Origin: Anaerolineae bacterium
GTDB taxonomy: Bacteria; Chloroflexota; Anaerolineae; Aggregatilineales; Phototrophicaceae
Length of the DNA stretch: 64,000 bases
Assembly: GCA_023382675.1 (NCBI GenBank)
Contig: JAHDWN010000010.1
Span: forward strand, 41,118-105,117
Reading direction: 5' to 3'
The position numbers and the translations under genes were made by a program. Positions 46,228 to 56,116 of this stretch are shown here, piece by piece; positions within the stretch are counted from its first letter, which is position 1, and each line of letters opens with the position of its first letter. The notes below the pieces were generated by a model that saw only the letters and a program-made list of their open reading frames with translations, made no database searches and was not told the origin of the DNA.

Positions 46228-48360
46228 TTATGTCAGATTGAAAGTGCCCATGCTTTCGCGCATAAATTCTTCTTGCGAAACAATGGCCGGTTCTCCCGCA
46301 CCGGGCTGAAGATGCACATAGCGACCATCAGATTGTAGTTCCCAGGCCTGAGTATTGTCGGCCAGGCATGTCGCCAACATGTTCAGCGCTTGCTCTTGAA
46401 GCCGCACATCCAAAACGGGGAAAACAACTTCCACACGATTGTACAGATTACGGCGCATGAGATCTGCGCTTCCCATGTAGACCCGTTGATCTTCCGGGGC
46501 GTTGTGAAAATAGAAAATGCGACTGTGTTCGAGATAGCGCCCGACGATGCTGCGCACGCGGATATTTTCGCTCATGCCCGGCAGTCCTGGACGCAAGCAG
46601 CACAGCCCACGGATGATCAGATCGACGTGCACGCCCGCCTGCGATGCCTGATACAGCTTGCGGATTGTCATATCCTCTTCAAGCTGGTTCATCTTGAAGA
46701 CCAACCGCGCTGGTCTGCCTGCGCGCGCCGCGGCGATTTCGTTATCGATCAAGTCGAAAAATCGGTTGCGCAGGTATTCTGGCGCGACGAGCAGCCGAGA
46801 GTAAGTTGTGCCTGGCGCAAACCCGGTCAAACGATTGAACAGTCGCGACGCGTCATCGCCGATCTGGGGATGGCACGTGAACATTCCCAGATCGCTATAA
46901 AGTCGCGCTGTGCCGGCGTTGTAATTGCCCGTACCGAGATGAACGTAGCGGCGCACACCATCTTCGTCACGCCGGACGACCATGCCAACCTTGGCGTGAG
47001 TCTTGATGGGAAGTTCTTCTACCCCATAGAGCACGTGGACGCCTGTTTCTTCCAGCGCGCGCGCCCATTCAAGGTTGTTTTCTTCGTCGAAACGCGCCTT
47101 GAGTTCTACGAGCGCTGTCACCTGCTTGCCGTTTTCCCGCGCTGCCATCAATGATTGGACGACTGGCGAACGCTGCCCAACACGATAAAGCGTCACTTTG
47201 ATGGCGAGTACGTGTTCATCGCGCGCTGCCTGCTCAAAGAACGCTTCGACCGGGGAAAACGAATCGTAGGGATGATGCACAAGCCAGTCACGGTCACGAA
47301 TCGCAGAGAAAATATCCGGGTATTCGGTCACGATTGGCGATACGCGCGGCACATAAATCGGATATTTGAGGTCGGGTCTCTGGACGCTCATTAGCTCAAA
47401 AAAACTGCTGCCGCCTAACGCGCCATTCACGTGATACACATCGCGTTCGGGATCGACCTCGAATTCCCCAATCAGCTTGTCCAGCGCCGTCGTGCTTGTG
47501 CCTTCCATCACCGCCAGTCGGACAATAGACCCAAACTGGCGCTCCTTCAAACTCTCCTCAATGAAGTGGCTGATGTCTAGATCGCGGTACTCGCGCTCGT
47601 TTTCGTAGTCGATGTCGGCATTGCGGGTGACACGGAAGGGCGTGCATTCGGTCACATCCATCCCTGGGAAAAGCAGATCGAGATTGCTGCTGACGACATC
47701 CTCCAGCCAGACGAATGTATCTCGCACCTCAATCCCCGCGTAGCGCTTGAGCACTTGTTCCAGATTGACCAACCGTGGGAGCGAGTCGGGTATTTTCAGG
47801 CGCACGAATTCGTCTTCGCTGCCGTTCATGTCGGCACGTCGTAGTCGGATGGCTAGATTGAGACTCAGATTGGAGATAAATGGAAACGGACGGGTATAGT
47901 CAACTGCCAGCGGCGTCAACACAGGGAAGACTTCGTTCTCGAAATAAGTCCGCAGTGCCGCGCGCCATGCGGCTGGAATATCATCGATTGCTTTGATAGC
48001 GACGCCTTGCTCGGCAAGCTGATCGAGAAGATCGTGCATGAGAACACGTTGTTCGCGCATCAACGTTGTGATTCGGGTGCGTATTTCGTCCAGCAACGCC
48101 GCCGACTGATAACCATCCGGGCGCTTCGCGCGACCCTCAATCTTGAGCTTCGTATGCACGGACGCAACCCGAACCATAAAGAATTCGTCGGTATTGTTAC
48201 TGACAATCGCTAGAAACTTGATCCGCTCAAGCAGGGGAATAGCAGAATCTTTTGCCTGTGCCAGAACACGGTAATTAAAGTCGATCCAACTTAACTCCCG
48301 GTTGATGTAATTTTCACTGTTCAACTTGGGAAGTGCAGAGTCGTTAGAATGACTGTCCAT
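46228..48360 (-). CDS. ppk1: polyphosphate kinase 1
   Basis: YINRELSWIDFNYRVLAQA, HHPYDSFSPVEAFFEQAARDEHVLAIKVTLYRVG, HLGTGNYNAGTARLYSDLGM; start likely ATG 48360. Confidence 0.95.
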   Translation of the reverse strand: MDSHSNDSALPKLNSENYINRELSWIDFNYRVLAQAKDSAIPLLERIKFLAIVSNNTDEFFMVRVASVHTKLKIEGRAKRPDGYQSAALLDEIRTRITTLMREQRVLMHDLLDQLAEQGVAIKAIDDIPAAWRAALRTYFENEVFPVLTPLAVDYTRPFPFISNLSLNLAIRLRRADMNGSEDEFVRLKIPDSLPRLVNLEQVLKRYAGIEVRDTFVWLEDVVSSNLDLLFPGMDVTECTPFRVTRNADIDYENEREYRDLDISHFIEESLKERQFGSIVRLAVMEGTSTTALDKLIGEFEVDPERDVYHVNGALGGSSFFELMSVQRPDLKYPIYVPRVSPIVTEYPDIFSAIRDRDWLVHHPYDSFSPVEAFFEQAARDEHVLAIKVTLYRVGQRSPVVQSLMAARENGKQVTALVELKARFDEENNLEWARALEETGVHVLYGVEELPIKTHAKVGMVVRRDEDGVRRYVHLGTGNYNAGTARLYSDLGMFTCHPQIGDDASRLFNRLTGFAPGTTYSRLLVAPEYLRNRFFDLIDNEIAAARAGRPARLVFKMNQLEEDMTIRKLYQASQAGVHVDLIIRGLCCLRPGLPGMSENIRVRSIVGRYLEHSRIFYFHNAPEDQRVYMGSADLMRRNLYNRVEVVFPVLDVRLQEQALNMLATCLADNTQAWELQSDGRYVHLQPGAGEPAIVSQEEFMRESMGTFNLT

Positions 48361-48477
48361 AATATCCGCCACAATGCTGAAATAGGTAAGCTTGTGCCTG
48401 CCAATGAGTATGCCTGAAACAGTCTCGGTTTGCCCAATACCGCCGGGTAAATCGTGACTATTTAACACATTCATAAT

Positions 48478-48540
48478 GTGAAGAGAAACCGCTTTCCCGC
48501 GTGAGCCGGGAGCTCTTCGGACTACGCATAACCTGACTGT
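48478..48540 (-). other. candidate IS200/IS605-type right end / omegaRNA 3' scaffold remnant
   Basis: Minus GAAGAGCTCCCGGCTCACGCGGGAAAGCGGTTTCTCTTCAC: TCCCG/CGGGA hairpin ending in TTCAC, directly after a TnpB-like C-terminus; flanked by CACATT-CAT-AATGTG. Confidence 0.45.
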
Positions 48541-48640
48541 TAGCGCTCGCTGCTCGATCTGAGACGCTTTTGATCTAGGGATAGAATATTCTGGGCTGCA
48601 TTGCCATCTCGGTCAAGCGTCAACCCTTGTTGTGGAGAAT
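48540..48640 (-). pseudogene. decayed TnpB (IS200/IS605 OrfB) C-terminal fragment
   Basis: In ORF 48540-48806: VCNSPQQGLTLDRDGNAAQNILSL, matching the TnpB RuvC-III signature (CGLTLDRDxNAAxNIL). Confidence 0.65.
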
Positions 48641-48982
48641 TGCACACTCGGGGATTATGCACACGGTCAATGACTATGGGGAATTGTAACGGCGTAAGCG
48701 ACTGCGCGAGAGGGATACTCCGATCTTGAATGTGCTCGAATTCCGGTAATCGACAGGTCAGAACACGAATGTGTGGCGAGGAACAAGAAATTGGAACGAA
48801 GGACACAAACAGATAGGCAGGATGCTGACGACGATTGTGTAGGTTGTGTCAAACAGTTATGACATACGCGGCTCGACTTGACATTTGCAGCTAGAATCCT
48901 GGCGCTTGGCCCATCTTCTAGGTGCGGATCAAATGAAATATTCAATAACGTGGCTTAGATGCTGCTGACAGTATTTTCTCAT

Positions 48983-51748
48983 TCACTGATTATCCGTGTG
49001 ACGGAGGCTTGCGATTGTGAAGATCATGAGCAGCAGCCAGGGCAGCCCTGCCAGCGGTAGCCAATCTAACCAGTCTGGGTGATATTCAAAGACCACCTCG
49101 CTTGTGCCTGCCGGGATCGAAACTGCACGGAACATGACATCAGCGCGATAAATCAGCACGGGTTCAGCATTGACTGTCGCCCGCCAACCGGGATAGTAAG
49201 CGTCGGTCAACAGCAAATAACCTGGACGTGCCGACTCCACATCAACGACCACCCGCTCCGGCGTGTATTCGCGGACAGATGCCGGAGTGAAGCCTTCGTT
49301 CGAAGCGGTTGCAGCTTCCGGCGGCAGCCCCATGATCAGCGCCGTTCGCGCCGGATCGAAGTCGGCGCTGCGCATGATGTTGAGTGCATCTTCCGTCCCG
49401 TAAATATCGTCAATCAATGACAGGCTATCGTAAAGGGCAAAGGCGCGCGGCAGCACAGCTTTGTTTTCATAGAGTTTTATGTCGCTCGAAAGCACCCGTG
49501 ACCAGGGCGTGACGGTCAACTGCTGGAAGTCGCCGCTACGCTCATCAACCAGCGTCGCTGCGCGAATCACCTGTGGGTTCTCTGCCTCAATCGTGATTGC
49601 CGTGACGGTATTCGCTGAATCCGCGCGAAATTTCGCCAGGCGGTCACTATCGAGAAACTCGGCCGTAGCCGCCGCCAGAGTGATTTGGCTCCCGTTCTCA
49701 TAAGTGAAAATGACGTTGGGCGTGCAGTTAGAAGACTCCAGACACAAAAGATAGAGCGCATCCGCATCGAATGCTGGTTCTGGCATAAGCGTCAGGCGCT
49801 GACCATTCTCAAGGCTGGTTGTAAAGGCGGTGTCATAGGCGACATCCTCATGCCAGACATCATAAATCTTATCCAGCAGCAGATAGCGCACGTTCGTCAG
49901 ATCCAGCCAGCGCCGGTCGGGGATGCACGCACCAGCGCAATCAGTGCGTGCAAGCACTTCCCTCAGTCGTCCATCGATGGTGCGTAGTTCACCCGGCGGG
50001 AGCAGCAGCGACGTGAATGCCGTGTAATAGCTGGTGGGGAGCACGCCGCCGTCGAAGCCGTCAATCGTCGGAATGCCCCAATAAAGCGGCAGATTCGCCG
50101 CCAGAACCTCCTGGTGTTTGATCGCCACCAGGGCGATCTCGATCTCTTCCTCGCTCATGCCCAGCCGTTGATAGCGCGCAATCAGCGCCGCTTTGTCACC
50201 CGGATCGAACAAGAGATCCGTGATGCTGAGGAGGCGCCCGGGCGGCGTTTCGCGCTCGGCGTAGATCTCCATTTGACTGACTGTGAATCGCTGCTCGTTG
50301 AAGGTGTCAGGCGGGGTCAGCCGGTTATAAGGCAGCGCATGGGCAGCCAGAAGCAATTCTAGAATCGTGATTCCAACGGCAGCGGTGGGCGCACGACTTC
50401 TTAGACCCAGTAAGATCAACAACGCAGCGATCAGCGCCACTCCCCACCCAATCAACGAGCGCGTCTCAGGCGGATAAAATGGGATCGGCTCAGGATTTCG
50501 GGCAGTGAGCGTGACCGCTCCGAGCGCGAGCGCCGCAGTGATGACGAGCAATACGCCGCTGGCCCACATGCGATTGCGCTTGATGTACACGCTCAACGCT
50601 TGAGTACCCAACCCGGCCAGCATGGAGCCACCCAGCGTAAACAAGACCAGCCAGCGTGCCGGCACACGGAACAGGTTGAAGCCCGGCAGTGCCGCCAGTT
50701 GCCAGTAGATGGGGTTGTACTGCCCGAAGGCAAAGAGCAAGCCGATGATCGCCAGCACTATCCAGGGGAGCTGTGGCGTGCGCAAAATCGCAGCCAATCT
50801 TGTGCGTGCATGGCGTGCTTCAGGCATAGCCAGCAATCCCAGCAGCGCCAATCCGAGCGCCATCACGCCGGGATACGCGATGTATTCGGCAAAGATCGGT
50901 TGGTCGTAATTGGGCAGCAGAGCGCGCGCGGCGAGGAACGGGTTGAACGAAAAAGCTGTCGCTTCGTTCTGATTCAGCCCGCCGTGCCTGTTCGAGACGT
51001 TCGTCAGCTCCAACGTCGGCACGATCTGTGGCAGCGCCAGCAGCAGCGCACCCGCGCCTGCCAGGGCCAGCCAGATAAGCCGCCGCGTGCGCTGGGGCAG
51101 CATCAAGGCATATATTCCCATCCCCACGCCGCCGATGAACACGGTTTGCGTATGGCCGGTGAAGAACTGGAGCGCCAGTGTTGCTGCCAGCAGCGCAGCG
51201 TAACGCGCCGGACGCTTATCCAACTTGTGTACCAGCCAGAAAAGCCATGGCAGCCAGGCCAGACCTTGAAGCTGGTTGATCTGCTCGACGCGCCCGCCCA
51301 GGTAGCCGCCGAATGTGAAGATCACAGCCGCCAGGAATGCTGGAAGCTTGCCAACACCGAGCGCCGAACGCGCCAGCAGATACGCCCCCACAGCCATCCA
51401 TGTGATGTGCGCCAGCAGACTGATACGGATACCGTCTGGTGGAGCAAGGGGCGCTGCCAGCCAGTTGGGTGGATAGAACATGCCAAGCTGGCTGTTGGCA
51501 AGCAGGGGCACACCGGCGAACAATTCGGGCGACCAGAGCGGCAGTCTTCCAGCCATGAACGCCGTGTTGCGCGCATGCCAGTAGGGGTAGAAATACGCAA
51601 AAGTATCGCCACGTGCCAGAATGAAATCGCTGAATGCATGGCGATAGAAAAACAGCAGCGTGAGCGCAAACAGCGCCAGAATCGGCCAATGGCTTCGGAT
51701 AGTTTTCATACAACAGTGACGGGGTGATCGGCGTTGCAGGCTTGCCAA
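48983..51748 (-). CDS. YfhO-family large membrane protein
   Basis: 921 aa; RGDTFAYFYPYWHARNTAFMAGRLPLWSPELFAGVPLLANSQLGMFYPPNWL; C-terminal LLLTDAYYPGWRATVNAEPVLIYRADVMFRAVSIPAG. Confidence 0.88.
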   Translation of the reverse strand: MASLQRRSPRHCCMKTIRSHWPILALFALTLLFFYRHAFSDFILARGDTFAYFYPYWHARNTAFMAGRLPLWSPELFAGVPLLANSQLGMFYPPNWLAAPLAPPDGIRISLLAHITWMAVGAYLLARSALGVGKLPAFLAAVIFTFGGYLGGRVEQINQLQGLAWLPWLFWLVHKLDKRPARYAALLAATLALQFFTGHTQTVFIGGVGMGIYALMLPQRTRRLIWLALAGAGALLLALPQIVPTLELTNVSNRHGGLNQNEATAFSFNPFLAARALLPNYDQPIFAEYIAYPGVMALGLALLGLLAMPEARHARTRLAAILRTPQLPWIVLAIIGLLFAFGQYNPIYWQLAALPGFNLFRVPARWLVLFTLGGSMLAGLGTQALSVYIKRNRMWASGVLLVITAALALGAVTLTARNPEPIPFYPPETRSLIGWGVALIAALLILLGLRSRAPTAAVGITILELLLAAHALPYNRLTPPDTFNEQRFTVSQMEIYAERETPPGRLLSITDLLFDPGDKAALIARYQRLGMSEEEIEIALVAIKHQEVLAANLPLYWGIPTIDGFDGGVLPTSYYTAFTSLLLPPGELRTIDGRLREVLARTDCAGACIPDRRWLDLTNVRYLLLDKIYDVWHEDVAYDTAFTTSLENGQRLTLMPEPAFDADALYLLCLESSNCTPNVIFTYENGSQITLAAATAEFLDSDRLAKFRADSANTVTAITIEAENPQVIRAATLVDERSGDFQQLTVTPWSRVLSSDIKLYENKAVLPRAFALYDSLSLIDDIYGTEDALNIMRSADFDPARTALIMGLPPEAATASNEGFTPASVREYTPERVVVDVESARPGYLLLTDAYYPGWRATVNAEPVLIYRADVMFRAVSIPAGTSEVVFEYHPDWLDWLPLAGLPWLLLMIFTIASLRHTDNQ

Positions 51749-51777
51749 AAGCAGATTTGAACGCCGAAAAGGACCCG

Positions 51778-52113
51778 CTATACAAAATCCTCTTCTGAGA
51801 GCAGTGGTAATAGATAAAGCATCGGCTCCTCATATGGATGCGCGGCGCGGATCGCGGCGACGACCTGTTTGACCTTCTCTCGATCACAGATCGTTTCGAC
51901 GCGCACTTCGGGAACTTCGTTGAGCTGCTCTTTGGCACCCAGGACGGGGTTCGCGGCGGCGCTCGGCTTGAAGCGACCGATGCCGTCGCTTGTATAGGAA
52001 CAGTGCGTGTACTCGCCGAGTTGTCCCGCGCCTGCGGCGGCCATTGCGCCCAGCAACTGATAAAGATGCGTATGCGGTACGCCGACCACGATCTGAATGC
52101 GTTTGAAGTCCAT
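51778..52113 (-). CDS. stand-alone NIF3/YqfO insert-domain-like protein
   Basis: RIQIVVGVPHTHLYQLLGAMAAAGAGQLGEYTHCSYTSDGIGRFKPSAAANPVLG...IRAAHPYEEPMLYLLPL; start ATG 52113. Confidence 0.8.
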   Translation of the reverse strand: MDFKRIQIVVGVPHTHLYQLLGAMAAAGAGQLGEYTHCSYTSDGIGRFKPSAAANPVLGAKEQLNEVPEVRVETICDREKVKQVVAAIRAAHPYEEPMLYLLPLLSEEDFV

Positions 52114-52394
52114 ATCGATAGCGCCTGCGGATAAAATGCCTTGACAGGCGCACAGCTTAGCGCAAACCTGCGAAGGCGCAAGAGGTACACCTGCGAACCT
52201 CAGGCTGCGAGTCTTTCTTGCGTTTGGTTGCAGAGACTCAGCGGCTGATTGAGAATTTACACCCGCGCGGGCATATAATCTGCTGTAGGGTTCTCTCGCA
52301 TACTTTTGGAAGCAGCCTCGATATCTATTCCTACAACAAACCGCGATCAATTGCGTATAGTGGATAGGATCGAAGGTCTCACCAGGAACAAAAC

Positions 52395-55052
52395 ATGACG
52401 CAATTGCTCTTTTATTTGCGCTATGCCGCCCGTAACTTGCGCCGCAATCTACGCTGGACACTCTTCGCTATATTCAGCATCGGCGCAGGTGTTGCCGCTA
52501 TCGTCGCTCTCCGTACCCTGGGCCTGGCGATTGGCGACTCGCTCATCGATACGGCCCGTGTCAGCAATCATGGTGACATCACCATTTCGACTGCGAACTT
52601 CGGCAGTGGCTTTGCCGGCTTTGTCGATGATGGCGGTAGCGGCAACGGTTTGTCAGAGGGAACACTCGACAGGCTCCGCCAGCGTGCGGCAGATCTGGGT
52701 GGGCAGTCAACTGCCTACATCATCGCCAGCAACATGCAGATCACTACGGTTGATGCGGTTACGGTTGGGCGTCCACAGTTCGTAAGTGCATTATTGGTCG
52801 ATCCGGAGACATTTCCCGTCACCGATGGGCTGCTGATCCAGGAGCCTGCCGGTGCGAGCCTGCGCGATCTTCTCGGCGAGAACGAAGTCGTCATCAGCCG
52901 CAACCTCGCACGTGATCAAGGGCTGAACGTCGGCGATACGGTGCGTGTAAGCGGCACTGAAGCGATATTCACTGTGACCGGCATCGTCGCTACTGAGCAA
53001 GAAGCCAGCCTGCGCAACTTGTTTGCGTCGTTTTTCGGCTTCGCTTATTTGAATATCGCTCAGGCTGAACAGTTGCAGATCAGCCCGCAGCCAAATTCGA
53101 TCAGCATTGTGCTGCCCGAAGGATCGGACATTGACACGATAGCCAATGAAATGGGTGCGCTCGCCCCTCGCGCCGATGTCACCAATGTCAATCGCCTTTT
53201 GCGCCAGAATCAGCAGTTCTCGGACATCATTGGGCGCTTTATCGTCATCATGGGTCTGGGTGCGCTGCTCATCGGTGGCGTCGGCATCATCAACACGATG
53301 CTGGTTATGGTTGGGCGCAGGACGATGGAGATCGCATCGTTCAAGACCTTTGGCCTGAAAGGCCGCCAGATTGGCGCGCTATTTCTGGCCGAAGCCTTTT
53401 TCCTCGGCCTGTTCGGCAGCCTGATCGGCTGTGTGATGGGTATCCTGCTCAGCGCAGTCGTCAATGCCTATGGCGAAACCTTCTTGCAGCAGCACCTCAC
53501 CTGGCGCATCTACCCTGAGGCGATGCTCTATGGCATTGCTCTGGGGATGGTCGTGACGATGGTGTTTGCCATACTCCCGGTGTTGACCGCCAATCGCGTG
53601 CGCCCGGCCATCATTTTGCGCCCCAACGAAATGTCCATTCCCGGCACGAGCATCTTCCATTCGCTGCTTGTGCTCCTGTTGGTCGTCATCGTTATTGGCG
53701 GTGTTGCCGGGCGCATCCTCGGTAGCGCTGTGGCGGGCATGATCGGCGTGGCACTGACGCTGCTCTTCATGGGCATTCTGGTCGGCATCCTCTGGCTGCT
53801 AGTCTGGTTGATTGGGAAGCTGCCTGCCTTTGGCAATGTCGATCTCAAGCTGGCGCTGCGCAATCTGTCATCGCGCAGGATTCGTACAGCCACGACACTG
53901 TTGGCATTGAGCGGGGGCATGTTCGCTTTGAGCAGCATCACTTTTGCCGGGGTTGGCGCGCGGGAAGTCATGAACTTCCAGCTTGCCAACCAGCTTGGCG
54001 GCAACGTGCTTATCTTTCCGTTCACCAGTCTGGTGTCGGCTCAGGTCGGGCGCGGGCTGCTCAATGCGCAGTTGAACCAGATTGACGGCATCCTCTACCG
54101 AACGGAACTTCAAAACTACTCGGCCACCATCGTGGCAGTGAATGGCGAGCCGCCGAACTATGTCATTCCAGTGCCAGACTTCGTGCTCAACAGTATGCCA
54201 GAGCGGGCACGGCGTGAGATGATGGAGGAGATGCGCGATATCACTGTACCTATGCAAGCGCGTGACACTGACAATCCGAATTCGCTTACCGGCATCGTGG
54301 CCGGACGCGGGCTGACACCCGATGATGCCGATCAAGCTGTCATTGTCGTGCCCGAAGGCGATCTTACCAGCCAATTGGGCCTGACCGTCGGTTCGACCCT
54401 CACACTGCGAGAAGATGGGCAATTGCACGATTTCAAAGTCGTGGGTGTCAGTGCCGCGCCAACGGTCGGGTTCAGTACTGGCGCATTCTATGTGCCGCCG
54501 AACGCCTTCGGCGCGCAGCCGGATTTCAGCTTCTACGTCCTGCAAACCGAGCCGGATAAGCTGAACGAGGTGCTGCTGGCGCTGACCGCCAACCCGCTCA
54601 ATTTCACTATCGACATATCTTTTATAGACGGCCTGCTCAAACGCTTCATCGATCAGTTCAGCGCGATTCCGACCGTGGTCGGGTTACTTTCGCTGTTGGC
54701 TGCGGCGGTGACAATGGCGAACACCGTCTCACTGGCGACGTTGGAGCGGCGGCGGCAGATCGGTATTCTCAAGACGGTTGGCCTGAAGGGCAATCGCGTG
54801 CTCGGCGTCATGCTTCTGGAGAATACGCTGATTGGTTTGCTGGGTGGGGTGTTGGGCATCGGCCTGAGCGCGCTTGGCGTGGCAATCGCCACACAGCTTG
54901 GCGTCGGCGAAGCCATCCCGATTCCGCGCGAGGCGCTTCCGGTCGCGATTGCCCTGATTGTGGCCTCGATTGTGATTGCCTGGATAGCGACGTTTCTCAG
55001 CGCGCGCCCGGCCATCGCCGAGCAGGTGACGCACGTGCTACGCTACGAATGA
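52395..55052 (+). CDS. ABC transporter permease, FtsX/MacB type with duplicated FtsX domains
   Basis: RYAARNLRRNLRWTLFAIFSIGAGVAAIVALRTLG; GVGIINTMLVMVGRRTMEIASFKTFGLKGRQIG; LATLERRRQIGILKTVGLKGNRVLGVML. Confidence 0.93.
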   Translation: MTQLLFYLRYAARNLRRNLRWTLFAIFSIGAGVAAIVALRTLGLAIGDSLIDTARVSNHGDITISTANFGSGFAGFVDDGGSGNGLSEGTLDRLRQRAADLGGQSTAYIIASNMQITTVDAVTVGRPQFVSALLVDPETFPVTDGLLIQEPAGASLRDLLGENEVVISRNLARDQGLNVGDTVRVSGTEAIFTVTGIVATEQEASLRNLFASFFGFAYLNIAQAEQLQISPQPNSISIVLPEGSDIDTIANEMGALAPRADVTNVNRLLRQNQQFSDIIGRFIVIMGLGALLIGGVGIINTMLVMVGRRTMEIASFKTFGLKGRQIGALFLAEAFFLGLFGSLIGCVMGILLSAVVNAYGETFLQQHLTWRIYPEAMLYGIALGMVVTMVFAILPVLTANRVRPAIILRPNEMSIPGTSIFHSLLVLLLVVIVIGGVAGRILGSAVAGMIGVALTLLFMGILVGILWLLVWLIGKLPAFGNVDLKLALRNLSSRRIRTATTLLALSGGMFALSSITFAGVGAREVMNFQLANQLGGNVLIFPFTSLVSAQVGRGLLNAQLNQIDGILYRTELQNYSATIVAVNGEPPNYVIPVPDFVLNSMPERARREMMEEMRDITVPMQARDTDNPNSLTGIVAGRGLTPDDADQAVIVVPEGDLTSQLGLTVGSTLTLREDGQLHDFKVVGVSAAPTVGFSTGAFYVPPNAFGAQPDFSFYVLQTEPDKLNEVLLALTANPLNFTIDISFIDGLLKRFIDQFSAIPTVVGLLSLLAAAVTMANTVSLATLERRRQIGILKTVGLKGNRVLGVMLLENTLIGLLGGVLGIGLSALGVAIATQLGVGEAIPIPREALPVAIALIVASIVIAWIATFLSARPAIAEQVTHVLRYE

Positions 55053-55060
55053 TAGTCAAT

Positions 55061-55094
55061 GCGGGTGATGGGCAGCAACAGCACCATCACCCGC
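55061..55094. terminator. hairpin between convergent genes, overlapping the 55087 stop codon
   Basis: GCGGGTGATGG-12 nt-CCATCACCCGC, 11-bp perfect stem. Confidence 0.6.
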
Positions 55095-55488
55095 GCTTAT
55101 ACTTGGCCTGTGTGTCGTCCCATTCTGCCGCGTCGAAGTCGATCAGCGCGTCATCTTCACGCCGATGATCGAACGTGTCGCGCTTGGCTTTGCTGTAGGC
55201 GTCCATCATCTGCGCCGCTTTTCGCTCGCGCTCGATCTCTTTGCGGATCGCCCGATCGCGCGTTTCACTAAAGATCCAGTAGCCGCCATGGATCATGAGC
55301 AAGATGAACCAGACGACAGACCCGACCTCGATCAGCGGCGTGCCTTTCCAGAACGGGTTGTACATAAAGGTCATCGAGACAAACGTGAAAATAAGCAGAT
55401 GTGTGAAGAATGCGATGCGCCGGGCAAGCCTTCGTTCGACCCGCACGCGGATTGCCTGGTAATCGATGAAATTCTCGTAGTTGTCCAT
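55087..55488 (-). CDS. 2TM-domain protein (paralogue of next gene)
   Basis: Two TM segments, REIERERK helix, C-terminal LIDFDAAEWDDTQAKYKRG. Confidence 0.75.
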   Translation of the reverse strand: MDNYENFIDYQAIRVRVERRLARRIAFFTHLLIFTFVSMTFMYNPFWKGTPLIEVGSVVWFILLMIHGGYWIFSETRDRAIRKEIERERKAAQMMDAYSKAKRDTFDHRREDDALIDFDAAEWDDTQAKYKRG

Positions 55489-55490
55489 GT

Positions 55491-55898
55491 TCAGCCTCGC
55501 TTCCGTTTGACATTTTCTGCCCAGGCTTCAGCATCAAAGTCGATCAGTTCACCATCCGGCGCATCAGCCAGCCGCAAAATCCGCTCGCGGGCATATGGAT
55601 CGGCTTCTTCAAGCTGTTCGAGCAGCCGCCATTTGCGTTCGCGCTCAATTTCCCGGCGGATGGCGTCATCGCGCAGCTCGGCAATCACCGCCCACAAAAG
55701 ATGAAAGCCCAGCACGATGAACCAAATGGTTTGAACGCTTCCGGTGTACCAGGCAGTTCGTTCCCAGATCATCAGGTACGCGGCGAAAAATGCAAACACG
55801 TGCGCCATTGCTAAGAGTCTACGTCGCCAGCGCCCACGAACGGCTTTCGCTACGGCTTGATAAGTGGGATCTGTATCTTTCATAATCGATGTTTCCAC
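55491..55898 (-). CDS. 2TM-domain protein
   Basis: Two TM segments, REIERERKWRLLEQL, C-terminal LIDFDAEAWAENVKRKRG. Confidence 0.75.
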   Translation of the reverse strand: METSIMKDTDPTYQAVAKAVRGRWRRRLLAMAHVFAFFAAYLMIWERTAWYTGSVQTIWFIVLGFHLLWAVIAELRDDAIRREIERERKWRLLEQLEEADPYARERILRLADAPDGELIDFDAEAWAENVKRKRG

Positions 55899-56010
55899 TA
55901 TTCACCTGTCACTGAATACGCAGTTGTCCCGGCCAGCGTTGCAGGGTTGGATGGTTGTGTTCAGATGCCCCACATAGGATAGCGTGCGGGTCGCCTCGTC
56001 CGGTTTGGCA

Positions 56011-56038
56011 TTGATTGACACCCCCTGTCTGCTATAAT
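56011..56038 (+). promoter_or_regulatory. rpsO promoter (extended -10)
   Basis: TTGATT N16 TATAAT with TGc extension (TGCTATAAT). Confidence 0.55.
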
Positions 56039-56116
56039 GCTTCCATTAATCTTGACCTGCGTGCCTTTGTCCGGTGCGCATGGTGTCTGTATGAATGTCG
56101 TAAGGGCAACAGCACA

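Noticed and set aside
48667-48945. SSRVCHNC motif read as a first TnpB zinc knuckle
   Set aside because: Different frame and too far from the RuvC-III motif; probably chance, so not included in the TnpB relic.
56015-56038. TTGACA upstream of rpsO TATAAT as -35
   Set aside because: Spacer is only 12 nt; TTGATT at 56011 with N16 plus extended -10 fits better.
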